DNA of 64,000 bases from Rhizobium sp. RU20A. Its GTDB lineage: Bacteria > Pseudomonadota > Alphaproteobacteria > Rhizobiales > Rhizobiaceae. Of the stretch, positions 7,355 to 15,421 are shown in pieces. The stretch is taken from positions 1 to 64,000 of the forward strand of contig NZ_FTMB01000002.1 in NCBI RefSeq assembly GCF_900155885.1, in the 5' to 3' direction. Numbering within the stretch: position 1 is the first letter of the stretch; each line of letters begins with the position of its first letter. Position numbers and translations under genes: made by a program. Under the pieces are notes generated by a model, which had not been told where the DNA came from, did no database searches, and worked only from the letters and a program-made list of their open reading frames with translations.

Positions 7355-8348
7355 TCTCGCCTTCATCTGGGCCGCCATCATTGCCTTCGGCGTGCTCGCC
7401 TATGTCGTGATGGACGGCTTCGACCTTGGCGTCGGCATCCTCTTTCCCCTCTTCCGGGCAAAGCACGACCGCGACGTGATGATGAATTCCGTCGCGCCCG
7501 TCTGGGACGGCAACGAGACCTGGCTGGTGCTGGGCGGTGGCGGCCTTCTGGCCGTCTTCCCGCTCGCCTATGCAACGATCCTGCCGGCCCTTTACATGCC
7601 GCTCATCCTCATGCTGCTCGGGCTGATCTTCCGGGGCGTTGCCTTCGAATATCGCTGGCGCACGAAACGCTGGGAGCGCGTCTGGGATGTGGCCTTTGCG
7701 GGCGGCTCGCTGGTCGCGGCCTTCTGCCAGGGCATCGCGCTCGGTGCGCTGGTGCAGGGCATCACCGTCGTCGATCGCGCCTATGCGGGCGGCTGGTGGG
7801 ACTGGCTGACGCCGTTTTCGATCGCCACCGGCCTTGCGCTCGTCATCGGCTATGGCCTGCTCGGCGCGACCTGGCTGGTGATGAAGACGGAGGGTGACCT
7901 CGCCCTGCGCGCACGCCGGCTGGCTCTGCCCTTCGCCGTCGCAACCGTTCTGGCCATGGGCGTCTTCAGTCTCTGGACGCCCTGGCTTCGGCCCCTCTAC
8001 CTCGACCGCTGGTTCGGTTTCCCGACCGCCATCTTCAGCGTCATCGTGCCGCTGCTGGTGCTCGGCTGCCTTTACCTGATCGTCAAGGGGCTGAGGACCG
8101 GCCGCGATGCGCTGCCCTTCCTCGCCTCGCTCGGGCTGTTCGTGCTCGGCTATATCGGCATCGGCATCAGCTTCTATCCCTATATCGTGCCGACATCGCT
8201 GACCATCTGGGACGCCGCAGCGCCGCCGGAGAGCCTCTCCTTCCTTCTGGTCGGCGCCGTCGTCCTTGTACCGATCATTCTTGCCTATACCGCCTATTCC
8301 TACTGGGTCTTTCGCGGCAAGGTCCGGCACGGGGAAGGATATCACTGA
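7344..8348 (+). CDS. cydB: Cytochrome bd ubiquinol oxidase subunit II
   Basis: A 334-residue hydrophobic subunit that pairs with CydA. The N-terminus carries VVMDGFDLGVGILFP (about residues 20-34) and then VWDGNETWLVLGGG, both diagnostic of CydB. The ATG at 7344 lies inside the end of cydA (11-base overlap) and is preceded by GGAGG five bases upstream, so the longer frame starting at 7266 is not the gene. It ends on an overlapping stop/start (TGATG) with the next small gene. No cydDC assembly transporter is in the window, which fits the CIO type. Confidence 0.95.
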   Translation: MPIDLAFIWAAIIAFGVLAYVVMDGFDLGVGILFPLFRAKHDRDVMMNSVAPVWDGNETWLVLGGGGLLAVFPLAYATILPALYMPLILMLLGLIFRGVAFEYRWRTKRWERVWDVAFAGGSLVAAFCQGIALGALVQGITVVDRAYAGGWWDWLTPFSIATGLALVIGYGLLGATWLVMKTEGDLALRARRLALPFAVATVLAMGVFSLWTPWLRPLYLDRWFGFPTAIFSVIVPLLVLGCLYLIVKGLRTGRDALPFLASLGLFVLGYIGIGISFYPYIVPTSLTIWDAAAPPESLSFLLVGAVVLVPIILAYTAYSYWVFRGKVRHGEGYH

Positions 8349-8464
8349 TGACCGCCAAGACGACCTGGGCAAAACGTCTGGCCTGGTTCGTGGCGCTCTG
8401 GGCACTCGGGGTGCTCGCAACCGGTGCGGTCGCCTTCGGCATCCGGATCTGGCTGCGGGCGTGA
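8348..8464 (+). CDS. DUF2474-type small subunit of cytochrome bd
   Basis: A 38-residue protein with a single membrane helix (roughly residues 11-34, FVALWALGVLATGAV in its core) and positive residues before it. Its ATG shares a base with the cydB stop, implying strict translational coupling. Short one-helix proteins at this position, CydX in the E. coli type and DUF2474 in the CIO type, bind the CydAB complex and stabilise its hemes. The TWxKRLxWFxxLW opening fits DUF2474. It ends the rightward run that began with blh. Confidence 0.8.
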   Translation: MTAKTTWAKRLAWFVALWALGVLATGAVAFGIRIWLRA

Positions 8465-8524
8465 GAAAAGCCCAGCGCTCCTCTCGGCCCGGAACAGCAA
8501 AGAGCGCCCCGCTCCATCCCGACC

Positions 8525-9304
8525 TCAGGCGGTCGGGACCGTTCCTCCGTCAATGATGTGCTCCGTGCCGGTGATGGAGGAGGCACGGTCCGAGGCGAGG
8601 AAGGCGATGAGGTCCGCCACCTCCCCCGGCGCGGCGGGGCGGCCGAGCGGTATGCCGCCGAGCGAATTCATGATGACCTCCAGCGCCGCCTCGTAGCTGA
8701 TGCCGGCCTCCTTCGCGATCCGCAGGGCAAGGCCGTTCGAGGTGCGATCGGCGATCCAGCCCGGAGAGACCCTCACCACCCGCACGCCCTTCGGAGACAC
8801 TTCCTTGGAGATGCTCTTGCTGTAGGTGTTGAGCGCCGCCTTTGCCGCAGCATAGCCGGTCGTTGCTTCCGGCAGCGGCAGGCTTCTCTGGATCGAGGTG
8901 ACGTGGATGACGACGCCCTTGCCTTCAGCGATCATGCCGGGGATCAGGGCCCGGTCGAGCCGGATCGCGGGGAAGAGGTTGAGGTTGAACTCCTTCTCCC
9001 ACTCCTCGTCCGTGAGGGCGGCAAAGCCGCCCGAAGGCGCCGAGGAGCCGCCCAGCATGTTGACGAGGATGTCGAGACCGCCGAAGTCGCGTCGCACCGC
9101 CTCTGCCACGGTCTCAACGCCAGCCTTCGTGGTCAGGTCGGCCTCGACGAAGGCCGCGCCGGAAAAACCGGCAGGCCGGGTGCGCGCCGTCGTCATCACC
9201 CGCGCGCCGAGCGCCTTGAAGAGCGAAACGGTGGCGGCGCCGGCGCCGGACGTGCCGCCGGTGATGAGGGCGCGGCGGCCCTCCAGCGTGAGGAAGGGCG
9301 TCAT
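8525..9304 (-). CDS. Short-chain dehydrogenase/reductase
   Basis: A 259-residue classical SDR with a Rossmann fold. TGGTSGAG at residues 15-22 is the cofactor-binding TGxxxGxG. NMLGG near 82-86 replaces the usual NNAG. A Ser near TSIQRS and YAAAK near 151-155 supply the catalytic Ser-Tyr-Lys set, and the C-terminal [16 protein letters not shown] is the usual closing segment. It reduces or oxidises an unknown carbonyl or alcohol with NAD(P). The start overlaps the stop of the preceding NTF2-like gene by four bases. The LysR gene divergent to the pair is its likely regulator. Substrate cannot be deduced. Confidence 0.9.
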   Translation of the reverse strand: MTPFLTLEGRRALITGGTSGAGAATVSLFKALGARVMTTARTRPAGFSGAAFVEADLTTKAGVETVAEAVRRDFGGLDILVNMLGGSSAPSGGFAALTDEEWEKEFNLNLFPAIRLDRALIPGMIAEGKGVVIHVTSIQRSLPLPEATTGYAAAKAALNTYSKSISKEVSPKGVRVVRVSPGWIADRTSNGLALRIAKEAGISYEAALEVIMNSLGGIPLGRPAAPGEVADLIAFLASDRASSITGTEHIIDGGTVPTA

Positions 9305-9630
9305 ACCGTGACCTCCAGTTCGGCAACCTTGTCGCCTTCGAGAACGAACATATACCGAAGATCGATCGGGCTGCCCGGGAAGGTGCCGACGACGTGGCAG
9401 GTCACCTGTGTCCGGCCGTTCTCGCTGGCGATGAAGAACGGCTCCGTCGTGTAGCTGTACTGCTTCAGTTCCGCGGCCATGAAGGCGCGGATGGCGGCGC
9501 GCCCCCGGTGGGTCTCGCCCCGATCCTTCATAATGCCAGTCTCGATGAAGGCTTCGGCGATCGCGTCGGGGTCGGCGATCCGGTCAGCGGCGAAAAAGGC
9601 TTCGATGGCCTTGGGAAGTTGGATGGTCAT
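9301..9630 (-). CDS. SnoaL/NTF2-like small protein
   Basis: A 109-residue protein with the alpha-beta cone pattern of the NTF2-like superfamily. It opens with an amphipathic helix ([21 protein letters not shown]), then GRAAIRAFM, and ends in strands containing [15 protein letters not shown]. Members act as polyketide-type cyclases, isomerases, or binding proteins for small hydrophobic molecules. Coupling to the dehydrogenase (ATGA overlap) suggests a joint role on one substrate. The start at 9630 is the only ATG that fits the fold; the longer frame extends without homologous sequence into the divergent promoter. Confidence 0.8.
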   Translation of the reverse strand: MTIQLPKAIEAFFAADRIADPDAIAEAFIETGIMKDRGETHRGRAAIRAFMAAELKQYSYTTEPFFIASENGRTQVTCHVVGTFPGSPIDLRYMFVLEGDKVAELEVTV

Positions 9631-9769
9631 GGCGGTTCTCCGTCCGTTTCCAGGCTTGGCGTCTGGCGGCCTCGCCTTCGTCGTGAAGGTCGATAGGTGC
9701 AATCTAAGGCCGGACGGTTGACACGATAAGCGGGACAAACAAGGATAAGGAATTTCGGAAAACGGGATA

Positions 9770-10699
9770 ATGACGCGATCTGTTCTTGTCGATCTGGATG
9801 CCGTTCTGACCATTGCGCGCCTCGGCTCGTTTCGCGCGGCGGCGGTGGAGCTTGGCCTCTCCACGACGGCGCTCAGCAATGCCGTGGCCAAGCTGGAACA
9901 GCGCCTCGGCATCCGGCTGTTCAACCGCACGACGCGCAGTGTCTCGCTCACCGATGCGGGCCGAACCTTCGTCGAGCGGGTGGGGCCGGCGATGACCGAC
10001 ATTCACGACGCGCTGCTCGCCGTGCAATCGCTGCAGGCGGTGCCGACCGGCACGCTGCGGATCAACGCCTTTGCCTCGGCGGCACGCGAGGTCATGGAGC
10101 CGATCATCCTGCCTTTCCTGCAGCGCTATCCGCAGGTGCATATCGACCTCGTCACGGAGGGCCGGATCGTCGATATCGTCGCGGCGGGCTTCGATCTGGG
10201 CCTAAGGCCAGCCCATCTGGTGCCGAACGACATGATCGCCGTGCCGCTTGGCCGGGCGCGCAGCAATGCGGTCGTCGCCTCGCCCGCATTTCTGGCCGCC
10301 CACGGCGTCCCGATCGTTCCCGCCGACCTCTACCGCTTCCGCTGCATCCGGGCGCGGCTTCCGAACAACGCCCTGTTTCGCTGGCAGTTCGAAAAGGATG
10401 GGGAGGCCGTGCAGATCGATGTTCAGGGGTCGATCACCCTCGACGAATCGAGCCTTGTCAGCATCGCCGCGCGCAGCGGCCTCGGCCTTGGCTATGTGAT
10501 GGAGGCGGATGTGCGCGGGGATATTGCCGCCGGGCGGCTGGTGCGGGTACTTGAGGACTGGACGCCGACCCTTCCGCCGCTCGCGCTCTACTATCCCGGC
10601 CGGAAAAACCCGCCCGCCGCCTTCACGGCCTTCATGCAGGCGGTCCGCGATGTCACGGCGGGCCGTGCGATCGATGCCGGCCCTGTACAGGCGGGATAA
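9770..10699 (+). CDS. LysR-family transcriptional regulator
   Basis: A 309-residue regulator. The N-terminal winged helix-turn-helix covers residues 5-64: [20 protein letters not shown], then [20 protein letters not shown]. The effector-binding domain begins near residue 90 with [20 protein letters not shown], typical of the CrgA/DsdC-like subgroup. It is divergent from the SnoaL-SDR pair, with 139 bases between the two starts, the usual geometry for LysR control of a neighbouring operon. No inducer can be named. Confidence 0.92.
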   Translation: MTRSVLVDLDAVLTIARLGSFRAAAVELGLSTTALSNAVAKLEQRLGIRLFNRTTRSVSLTDAGRTFVERVGPAMTDIHDALLAVQSLQAVPTGTLRINAFASAAREVMEPIILPFLQRYPQVHIDLVTEGRIVDIVAAGFDLGLRPAHLVPNDMIAVPLGRARSNAVVASPAFLAAHGVPIVPADLYRFRCIRARLPNNALFRWQFEKDGEAVQIDVQGSITLDESSLVSIAARSGLGLGYVMEADVRGDIAAGRLVRVLEDWTPTLPPLALYYPGRKNPPAAFTAFMQAVRDVTAGRAIDAGPVQAG

Positions 10700-10722
10700 G
10701 GGTGCGGGCCGGGTGCGCGCGC

Positions 10723-11418
10723 TTACACCACGAGGGCGGCGTCCTTCCACAGGCGAAAGCCACCCTCGAAGGCGAGGGCATTGTCGCCGCGCCGGCATTT
10801 TTCGGGAAGCGTGTCGAGCTTTTCGACATTGCCGCCACCGATGACCACCTCATCGGGTTGAAGGGCCGCCGTCAGGCGCTCGACCACATCGAAGACGCGC
10901 TTTCGCCAGACCTTGTTGCCCTTCTTTTCGCGGTAGGCCTCGCCGACATAGTGCTCGTAGGTCTTGCCCTTGCGGTAGGGCAGATGGGCGATCTCCATGG
11001 GCTGCGCGACGTTTTCCACGATCATGGCGGCACCAAGCCCGGTGCCGAGACCGAGGAAGAGCATGCGGCCACCATTATAAGAGCCGATGGCCTGCATCAG
11101 CGCATCATTGACAATGCGGACGGGGCAGCCGAAGGCGCCGGCATAGTCGAAGCCGACCCAGCCTTCGCCGAGATTGACGGGCTCGCGCAGCGGCCTGTTG
11201 TGAACGACGGGGCCGGGATAGCCCATGGCGATCACGTCATAGGAGAGACCGGCCGCCATGGCCTTGACGGCCTCGACCATCCCCTCCCCGGTCATCGCCT
11301 TGCCACTTTCGACCTTCTTTTCCTCCCCGCCTGCGCTGGAGCGGATCTTCACGTGGCTCCCGCCAATATCGATCGAGAGGACGGCGCGGTCGCTCTTGTC
11401 CGGCATCGGGTCAGTCAT
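10723..11418 (-). CDS. ROK-family sugar kinase, polyphosphate-glucokinase-like
   Basis: About 231 residues from the ATG at 11418. SIDIGGSHVKI near the N-terminus is the phosphate-1 loop of the ASKHA fold. VGFDYAGAFGCPVRIVNDALMQA contains the catalytic aspartate (NDA), and LFLGLGTGLGAAMI is the phosphate-2 glycine block. Small ROK proteins of this kind use polyphosphate or ATP to phosphorylate glucose. The gene follows zwf and gnd on the same strand, so the three would take glucose to glucose-6-phosphate and on to ribulose-5-phosphate. An alternative start at 11430 lacks a ribosome site, while 11418 has GGAGAG six bases upstream. Confidence 0.82.
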   Translation of the reverse strand: MTDPMPDKSDRAVLSIDIGGSHVKIRSSAGGEEKKVESGKAMTGEGMVEAVKAMAAGLSYDVIAMGYPGPVVHNRPLREPVNLGEGWVGFDYAGAFGCPVRIVNDALMQAIGSYNGGRMLFLGLGTGLGAAMIVENVAQPMEIAHLPYRKGKTYEHYVGEAYREKKGNKVWRKRVFDVVERLTAALQPDEVVIGGGNVEKLDTLPEKCRRGDNALAFEGGFRLWKDAALVV

Positions 11419-11435
11419 TGCGCTCTCCATGTCGT

Positions 11436-12806
11436 TCAGGCCGGATCGACCCAGCCCCCGGGCGGTGCAAAACCGGCCATTTCGTCAGGCCCCCAGGTGC
11501 CGGGCCGGTAGAGTGGCGGCGTTGAGGGATCATCGAGGATGGGCTCCACAATCTTCCAGGCAAGTTCCGCCGCATCCTGACGGGTGAAGAGCTGGCGCTC
11601 TCCGGCCATCGCATCGCCGATCAGCCGCTCGTAGGGGGCCATGTCGCCGACGCCGTCGTCGAGGGCGGAAAGTTCCACCGCCTCGCCCTGCATGCCGTCG
11701 CCGGCCGCCTTGCGCCGGGCGCCAAGGCCGATGGCGATGTCAGGGCCGAGGCGGAAGCGAACATAGTTCGGCGCGGCGGTCTTCATGTCGTCGAAGAGCG
11801 CGACCGGTGGCTGCTTGAAGCGCACCACCACCTCGGTGGCATGGGCCGGCAGGTTCTTTCCGGCCCGGATGAAGAAGGGAACGCCGTTCCAGCGCCAGGT
11901 CGTGATGCGAAAGCGCACGGCGGCGAAGGTCTCGCGCGTCGAGCCCGGTGCGACGCCCGGCTCGTCGAGATAGCCATCGAACTGGCCACGCACCACGTCG
12001 TCGCGCGTCAATGGCGGCATGGCCTTGAGGATCTGCACCTTTTCGTCGACCAGATCGTCCGAGGCGCTGGTTGCCGGCGGCTCCATGGCGAGCAACAGGA
12101 GCACGTTGACGAGATGGTTCTGGATGACATCGCGGATGCAGCCGACCTCATCATAGAATTTGCCGCGCCCCTTGATGCCGAAATCCTCCGCCATGGTGAT
12201 CTGCACGCTGTCGATGTGATTGCGGTTCCAGACCGGCTCGAGAAAGGCGTTGGCGAAGCGGAAATAGAGAATGTTCTGAATCGCTTCCTTGCCGAGGAAA
12301 TGGTCGATCCGGAAGATGGCATCCTCATCGAACACGCCATGCAGCGCCGTGTTCAGCGCCTTGGCGGAAGCGAGGTCGTGGCCGAAGGGCTTTTCGACCA
12401 TCAGCCGGGCCGTTGCGGCGATGTCGGCCGTTTCGAGCCCCGATACGACCGTCTGGAACAGCGAGGGCGGGATGGCGAGGTAGTAGAGGGGGTGGGTGTG
12501 CTCACCGAGCGCAACCCGCAACCGGTCGAAGGTCGCCTGGCTGCGGTAGTCGCCGGAGACGTAGTCGAGCTGGGCCGCGAGCCGCCCGAAAACGGCCTCG
12601 TCGATCGCCTTGACATGGGTCACGACGGCATCGCGGGCCCGGGCGATCAGTTGCTCGCGCGTCCAGTCCTCGAAGGCGACGCCGATGATCGGCGTGGTGA
12701 GGGTGCCGCGTTTGACCATCGCGTAGAGGGAGGGAAAGATCATCTTGTGGGCAAGATCGCCCGTGGCGCCGAACACCACCAGCACATCGGATCGCTGTTT
12801 TGCCAT
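11436..12806 (-). CDS. zwf: Glucose-6-phosphate dehydrogenase
   Basis: A 456-residue enzyme of the oxidative pentose-phosphate and Entner-Doudoroff entry step, oxidising glucose-6-phosphate to 6-phosphogluconolactone with NAD(P). [17 protein letters not shown] (about 13-29) is the cofactor site, [11 protein letters not shown] the conserved loop, and RIDHFLGKE (about 164-172) the active-site signature with catalytic histidine. The start at 12806 is chosen because the upstream extension of the frame is unlike the family. It lies 10 bases after gnd. The lactonase (pgl) and edd genes that often neighbour zwf in rhizobia are not present. Confidence 0.96.
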   Translation of the reverse strand: MAKQRSDVLVVFGATGDLAHKMIFPSLYAMVKRGTLTTPIIGVAFEDWTREQLIARARDAVVTHVKAIDEAVFGRLAAQLDYVSGDYRSQATFDRLRVALGEHTHPLYYLAIPPSLFQTVVSGLETADIAATARLMVEKPFGHDLASAKALNTALHGVFDEDAIFRIDHFLGKEAIQNILYFRFANAFLEPVWNRNHIDSVQITMAEDFGIKGRGKFYDEVGCIRDVIQNHLVNVLLLLAMEPPATSASDDLVDEKVQILKAMPPLTRDDVVRGQFDGYLDEPGVAPGSTRETFAAVRFRITTWRWNGVPFFIRAGKNLPAHATEVVVRFKQPPVALFDDMKTAAPNYVRFRLGPDIAIGLGARRKAAGDGMQGEAVELSALDDGVGDMAPYERLIGDAMAGERQLFTRQDAAELAWKIVEPILDDPSTPPLYRPGTWGPDEMAGFAPPGGWVDPA

Positions 12807-12816
12807 CGCCCTTCCC

Positions 12817-13821
12817 TTACCGTGCCTTTTCCAGATGGCCGCCAAAGGCAAAGCGCATGGCCGAGAGAACCTTGCCGGCAAACTCCGCTTCGCCGCGCGA
12901 GGAAAACCGCTCGAACAGCGCCGAGGCGAGCACCGGGGCCGGCACGCCGGTCTCGACGGCCGCCTGCAGTGTCCAGCGTCCCTCGCCGGAATCCGAAACG
13001 CGCCCGTCATAGCGCTCCAGATGCTGATCCTGCTTCAGCGCCTCGGCCGTCAGGTCCAGAAGCCAGGAACCGATGACGGAACCATGCCGCCAGACTTCGG
13101 TGACGGCAGGAAGGTCGATGTCGAACTGGTAGTATTGCGGATGGGTCAGCGGCGCGGTCTCGGCATCTGCCGTGCGCGGCTGCGTTCCGAGATTGGCGGC
13201 CTTCAGGATGTTGAGGCCCTCGGCATAGGCGGCCATCACGCCGTATTCGATGCCGTTGTGCACCATCTTGACGAAGTGGCCGGCACCGGAGGGACCGCAA
13301 TGCAGATAGCCGCGCGGGGCCGTGCCGGTTGCGGGGTCGCTCGCGATATCCTGCCCGGCGCCCGGCGCCAGAGACGCAAAGATAGGGTCCAGCCGCTCGA
13401 CGGCGGGTTTTGGGCCGCCGATCATCAGCGAATAACCGCGATCGAGGCCCCACACGCCCCCGGAGGTGCCGGTGTCGATGACGTCGATGCCGCGGGGCGA
13501 AAACTCCGCCGCCAGATCGATCGCCTCGCGGTAGAAGGAATTGCCGCCGTCGATGATGGCGTCGCCGCTCTCCAAAAGGGCGGCGAAGTCGCGAGCGATC
13601 TTCGGCGTGATGGCGGCCGGCAGCATCAGCCAGACGGCACGCGGCGGCGTCAGCTTCGCCACGAGGTCTTCCGGCGAGTTCGCGCCCGTCGCGCCTTCCC
13701 GCACGAGCGCCTCGACATTGGCCGGATTGACGTCGAAGACGACGCAGTCGTGGCCGTATTTCAAAAGCCGCCGCACCATGTTGGCGCCCATGCGTCCCAG
13801 TCCAACCATCGCAATCTGCAT
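12817..13821 (-). CDS. gnd: 6-phosphogluconate dehydrogenase, short (NAD-type) form
   Basis: A 334-residue decarboxylating dehydrogenase producing ribulose-5-phosphate. [18 protein letters not shown] is the N-terminal Rossmann motif (residues 7-24). [12 protein letters not shown] (about 90-101) binds substrate, [11 protein letters not shown] follows, and [20 protein letters not shown] contains the catalytic lysine and the HNGIEY block. The roughly 330-residue length marks the GntZ/YqeC-type, often NAD-dependent, rather than the 470-residue enterobacterial Gnd. It is first in the gnd-zwf-ROK transcription unit. Confidence 0.94.
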   Translation of the reverse strand: MQIAMVGLGRMGANMVRRLLKYGHDCVVFDVNPANVEALVREGATGANSPEDLVAKLTPPRAVWLMLPAAITPKIARDFAALLESGDAIIDGGNSFYREAIDLAAEFSPRGIDVIDTGTSGGVWGLDRGYSLMIGGPKPAVERLDPIFASLAPGAGQDIASDPATGTAPRGYLHCGPSGAGHFVKMVHNGIEYGVMAAYAEGLNILKAANLGTQPRTADAETAPLTHPQYYQFDIDLPAVTEVWRHGSVIGSWLLDLTAEALKQDQHLERYDGRVSDSGEGRWTLQAAVETGVPAPVLASALFERFSSRGEAEFAGKVLSAMRFAFGGHLEKAR

Positions 13822-14382
13822 CTCATCACTCCTTGTCTGGCGATCTCCGAGATCGCGTCATTCGCCGGGGCGAACGGTGAAACGGGTTTGCGGGGCGCAC
13901 GGTGGAGGCCCGCGCTGCTGGCGTCACGCCGCGGATCCTCCTGACCTGACGATCTCTGCGTGTTGGGGAAAGCACGGGACGGCAATCGGGGCGGGGTTCA
14001 GGTGGGGCATTGCGTAGACCTTGGCAATCGTCTGGCCGGCCATCGACGGGCGGCGAAACCAAAGTCTTGCAAAGACTGATGCTTCAGGACCGCCGATCAT
14101 ACAGGCTTGCTGTACAAGCTAGGCCACGTAGCCCCGTCGGCAACTTACGATTTGGTAATTTCTTGAGCGGGAAGAAGCAGGCGCGCCGCGCTCATCTCTA
14201 TAGGTCCGCGTCGCCTGCAGAAGGGCGGGGCGCGACAGTGGGTCCGGCATCCCGGCCAGGCGGTCCTGCGGTCCGGCGGCCGCGCCTGTCGCTTTTGCAG
14301 CCGCTCATGACGAGCGTACAGGAACGGCCACGCCGGGCTGGCATGGCCGTTCTCCTTTCAGGGGGCGATCGACGGCTGCGCT
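13822..14382. other. Gene-free interval upstream of gnd
   Basis: No reading frame here has recognisable protein character. The part next to 13821 must contain the gnd promoter. Visible structures are a small palindrome near 14104-14118 (GCTTG-CTGTA-CAAGC) and a strong hairpin at about 14321-14353 (GAACGGCCA...TGGCCGTTC). That hairpin lies just past the stop of the ureidoglycine aminohydrolase gene but has no U-run on either strand. I see no tRNA or regulator binding site that I can name. Confidence 0.5.
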
Positions 14383-15204
14383 CTACCAGAGCGCCGGATG
14401 GCGGTTGACGTCCTTGTAGAGCAGGTAGCGGAAGCGCCCCGGGCCGCCCGCATAGCAGGCCTGCGGGCAGAAGGCGCGCAGCCACATATAGTCGCCCGCC
14501 TCGACCTCCACCCAATCCTCGTTGAGACGGTAGACGGCCTTGCCCTCCAGCACATAGAGGCCGTGCTCCATGATGTGGGTTTCCATGAAGGGAATGATGG
14601 CGCCCGGCTGGAAGGTGACGATGTTGAGGTGCATGTCGTAGCGCACGTCGGCGGGGTCGATGAAGCGGGTGGTCGCCCAGCGGCCGTCCGTATCGGGCAT
14701 GGCGTGCATGGCGCAGTCATCTTCATGGGTGAAGATGGCCGGCGGCGGCGCGAGGCCATCCACGACCTTGAAGGCCTTGCGCACCCAGTGAAAGCGGATC
14801 GGGGCGGCGCTGTCGTTGCGCAGGGACCACATGCTACCCGCGGGCAGGTACGCGAAGGAGCCGGCGCGCAAGGCATGATCCTTGCCCGCATGGGTGATGG
14901 TCCCCTCGCCTTCGACGACGAAAATTGCCGCCGATGCGCGGGCATCGGGCTCGGGCTTCTCGCTGCCACCGCCCGGCTTCACCTCCATGATGTACTGGGC
15001 GAAGGTTTCGGAAAAACCGGTCATGGGACGGGCGATGATCCAGGCGCGCGTCTCGGTCCAGTGGGGCAGGACGCTGGTGACGATGTCGCTCATCACCGTC
15101 TTCGGGATCACCGCATAGGCCGTCTTGAAGACCGCCTTGCTGGAGAGGGTCTGCGTCTGCGGCGGAAGGCCGCCGACATCTGAAAAATACGAAGTGCTGC
15201 TCAT
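14383..15204 (-). CDS. (S)-ureidoglycine aminohydrolase, bicupin
   Basis: A 273-residue protein with two cupin domains (about 55-130 and 180-255). It matches the enzyme that deaminates ureidoglycine to ureidoglycolate in allantoin breakdown (AllE/UGlyAH). Clear blocks are PHWTETRAWIIARPMTGF near 47-64, an internal FVVEGEGTITHAG cupin strand, and in the second cupin FMETHIMEHGLYVLEG, where glutamate and histidines bind the metal. Other allantoin genes are not in the window. The only sizeable neighbour on the same strand is an MHS transporter gene, separated by a terminator. The start at 15204 follows a purine-rich GGGAAGAAA. Confidence 0.88.
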   Translation of the reverse strand: MSSTSYFSDVGGLPPQTQTLSSKAVFKTAYAVIPKTVMSDIVTSVLPHWTETRAWIIARPMTGFSETFAQYIMEVKPGGGSEKPEPDARASAAIFVVEGEGTITHAGKDHALRAGSFAYLPAGSMWSLRNDSAAPIRFHWVRKAFKVVDGLAPPPAIFTHEDDCAMHAMPDTDGRWATTRFIDPADVRYDMHLNIVTFQPGAIIPFMETHIMEHGLYVLEGKAVYRLNEDWVEVEAGDYMWLRAFCPQACYAGGPGRFRYLLYKDVNRHPALW

Positions 15205-15334
15205 TTTCTTCCCGCCGTCCCGGCCACTCTTGACCGGTCCATTCCTGCGGCGTCTCTCACCCGATGTCAAACCGATCGCGCAGGAGGGGTCGGAGGGCGG
15301 CCGGGAATGCACAGCAAAGGGGCGCGCTGAAACG

Positions 15335-15375
15335 AAAAGCCCGGCGGACACGCTTGGCGCCAGCCGGGCTTTCTG
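15335..15375 (-). terminator. Intrinsic terminator after the MHS transporter gene
   Basis: On the minus strand, about 50 bases past the stop at 15422, AGCCCGGC and GCCGGGCT pair around a 20-base loop and are followed by TTTCGTTT. It separates the transporter from the aminohydrolase gene. Confidence 0.75.
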
Positions 15376-15421
15376 TCGAGGTTTCCGGCGGGCCGCTGCC
15401 GGCCCGCCGTGTCGGTGATCC

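Noticed and set aside
14321-14353. Hairpin past the ureidoglycine aminohydrolase gene as an intrinsic terminator
   Set aside because: The arms are strong, but no U-run follows on the minus strand, so I listed it only as structure within the interval.
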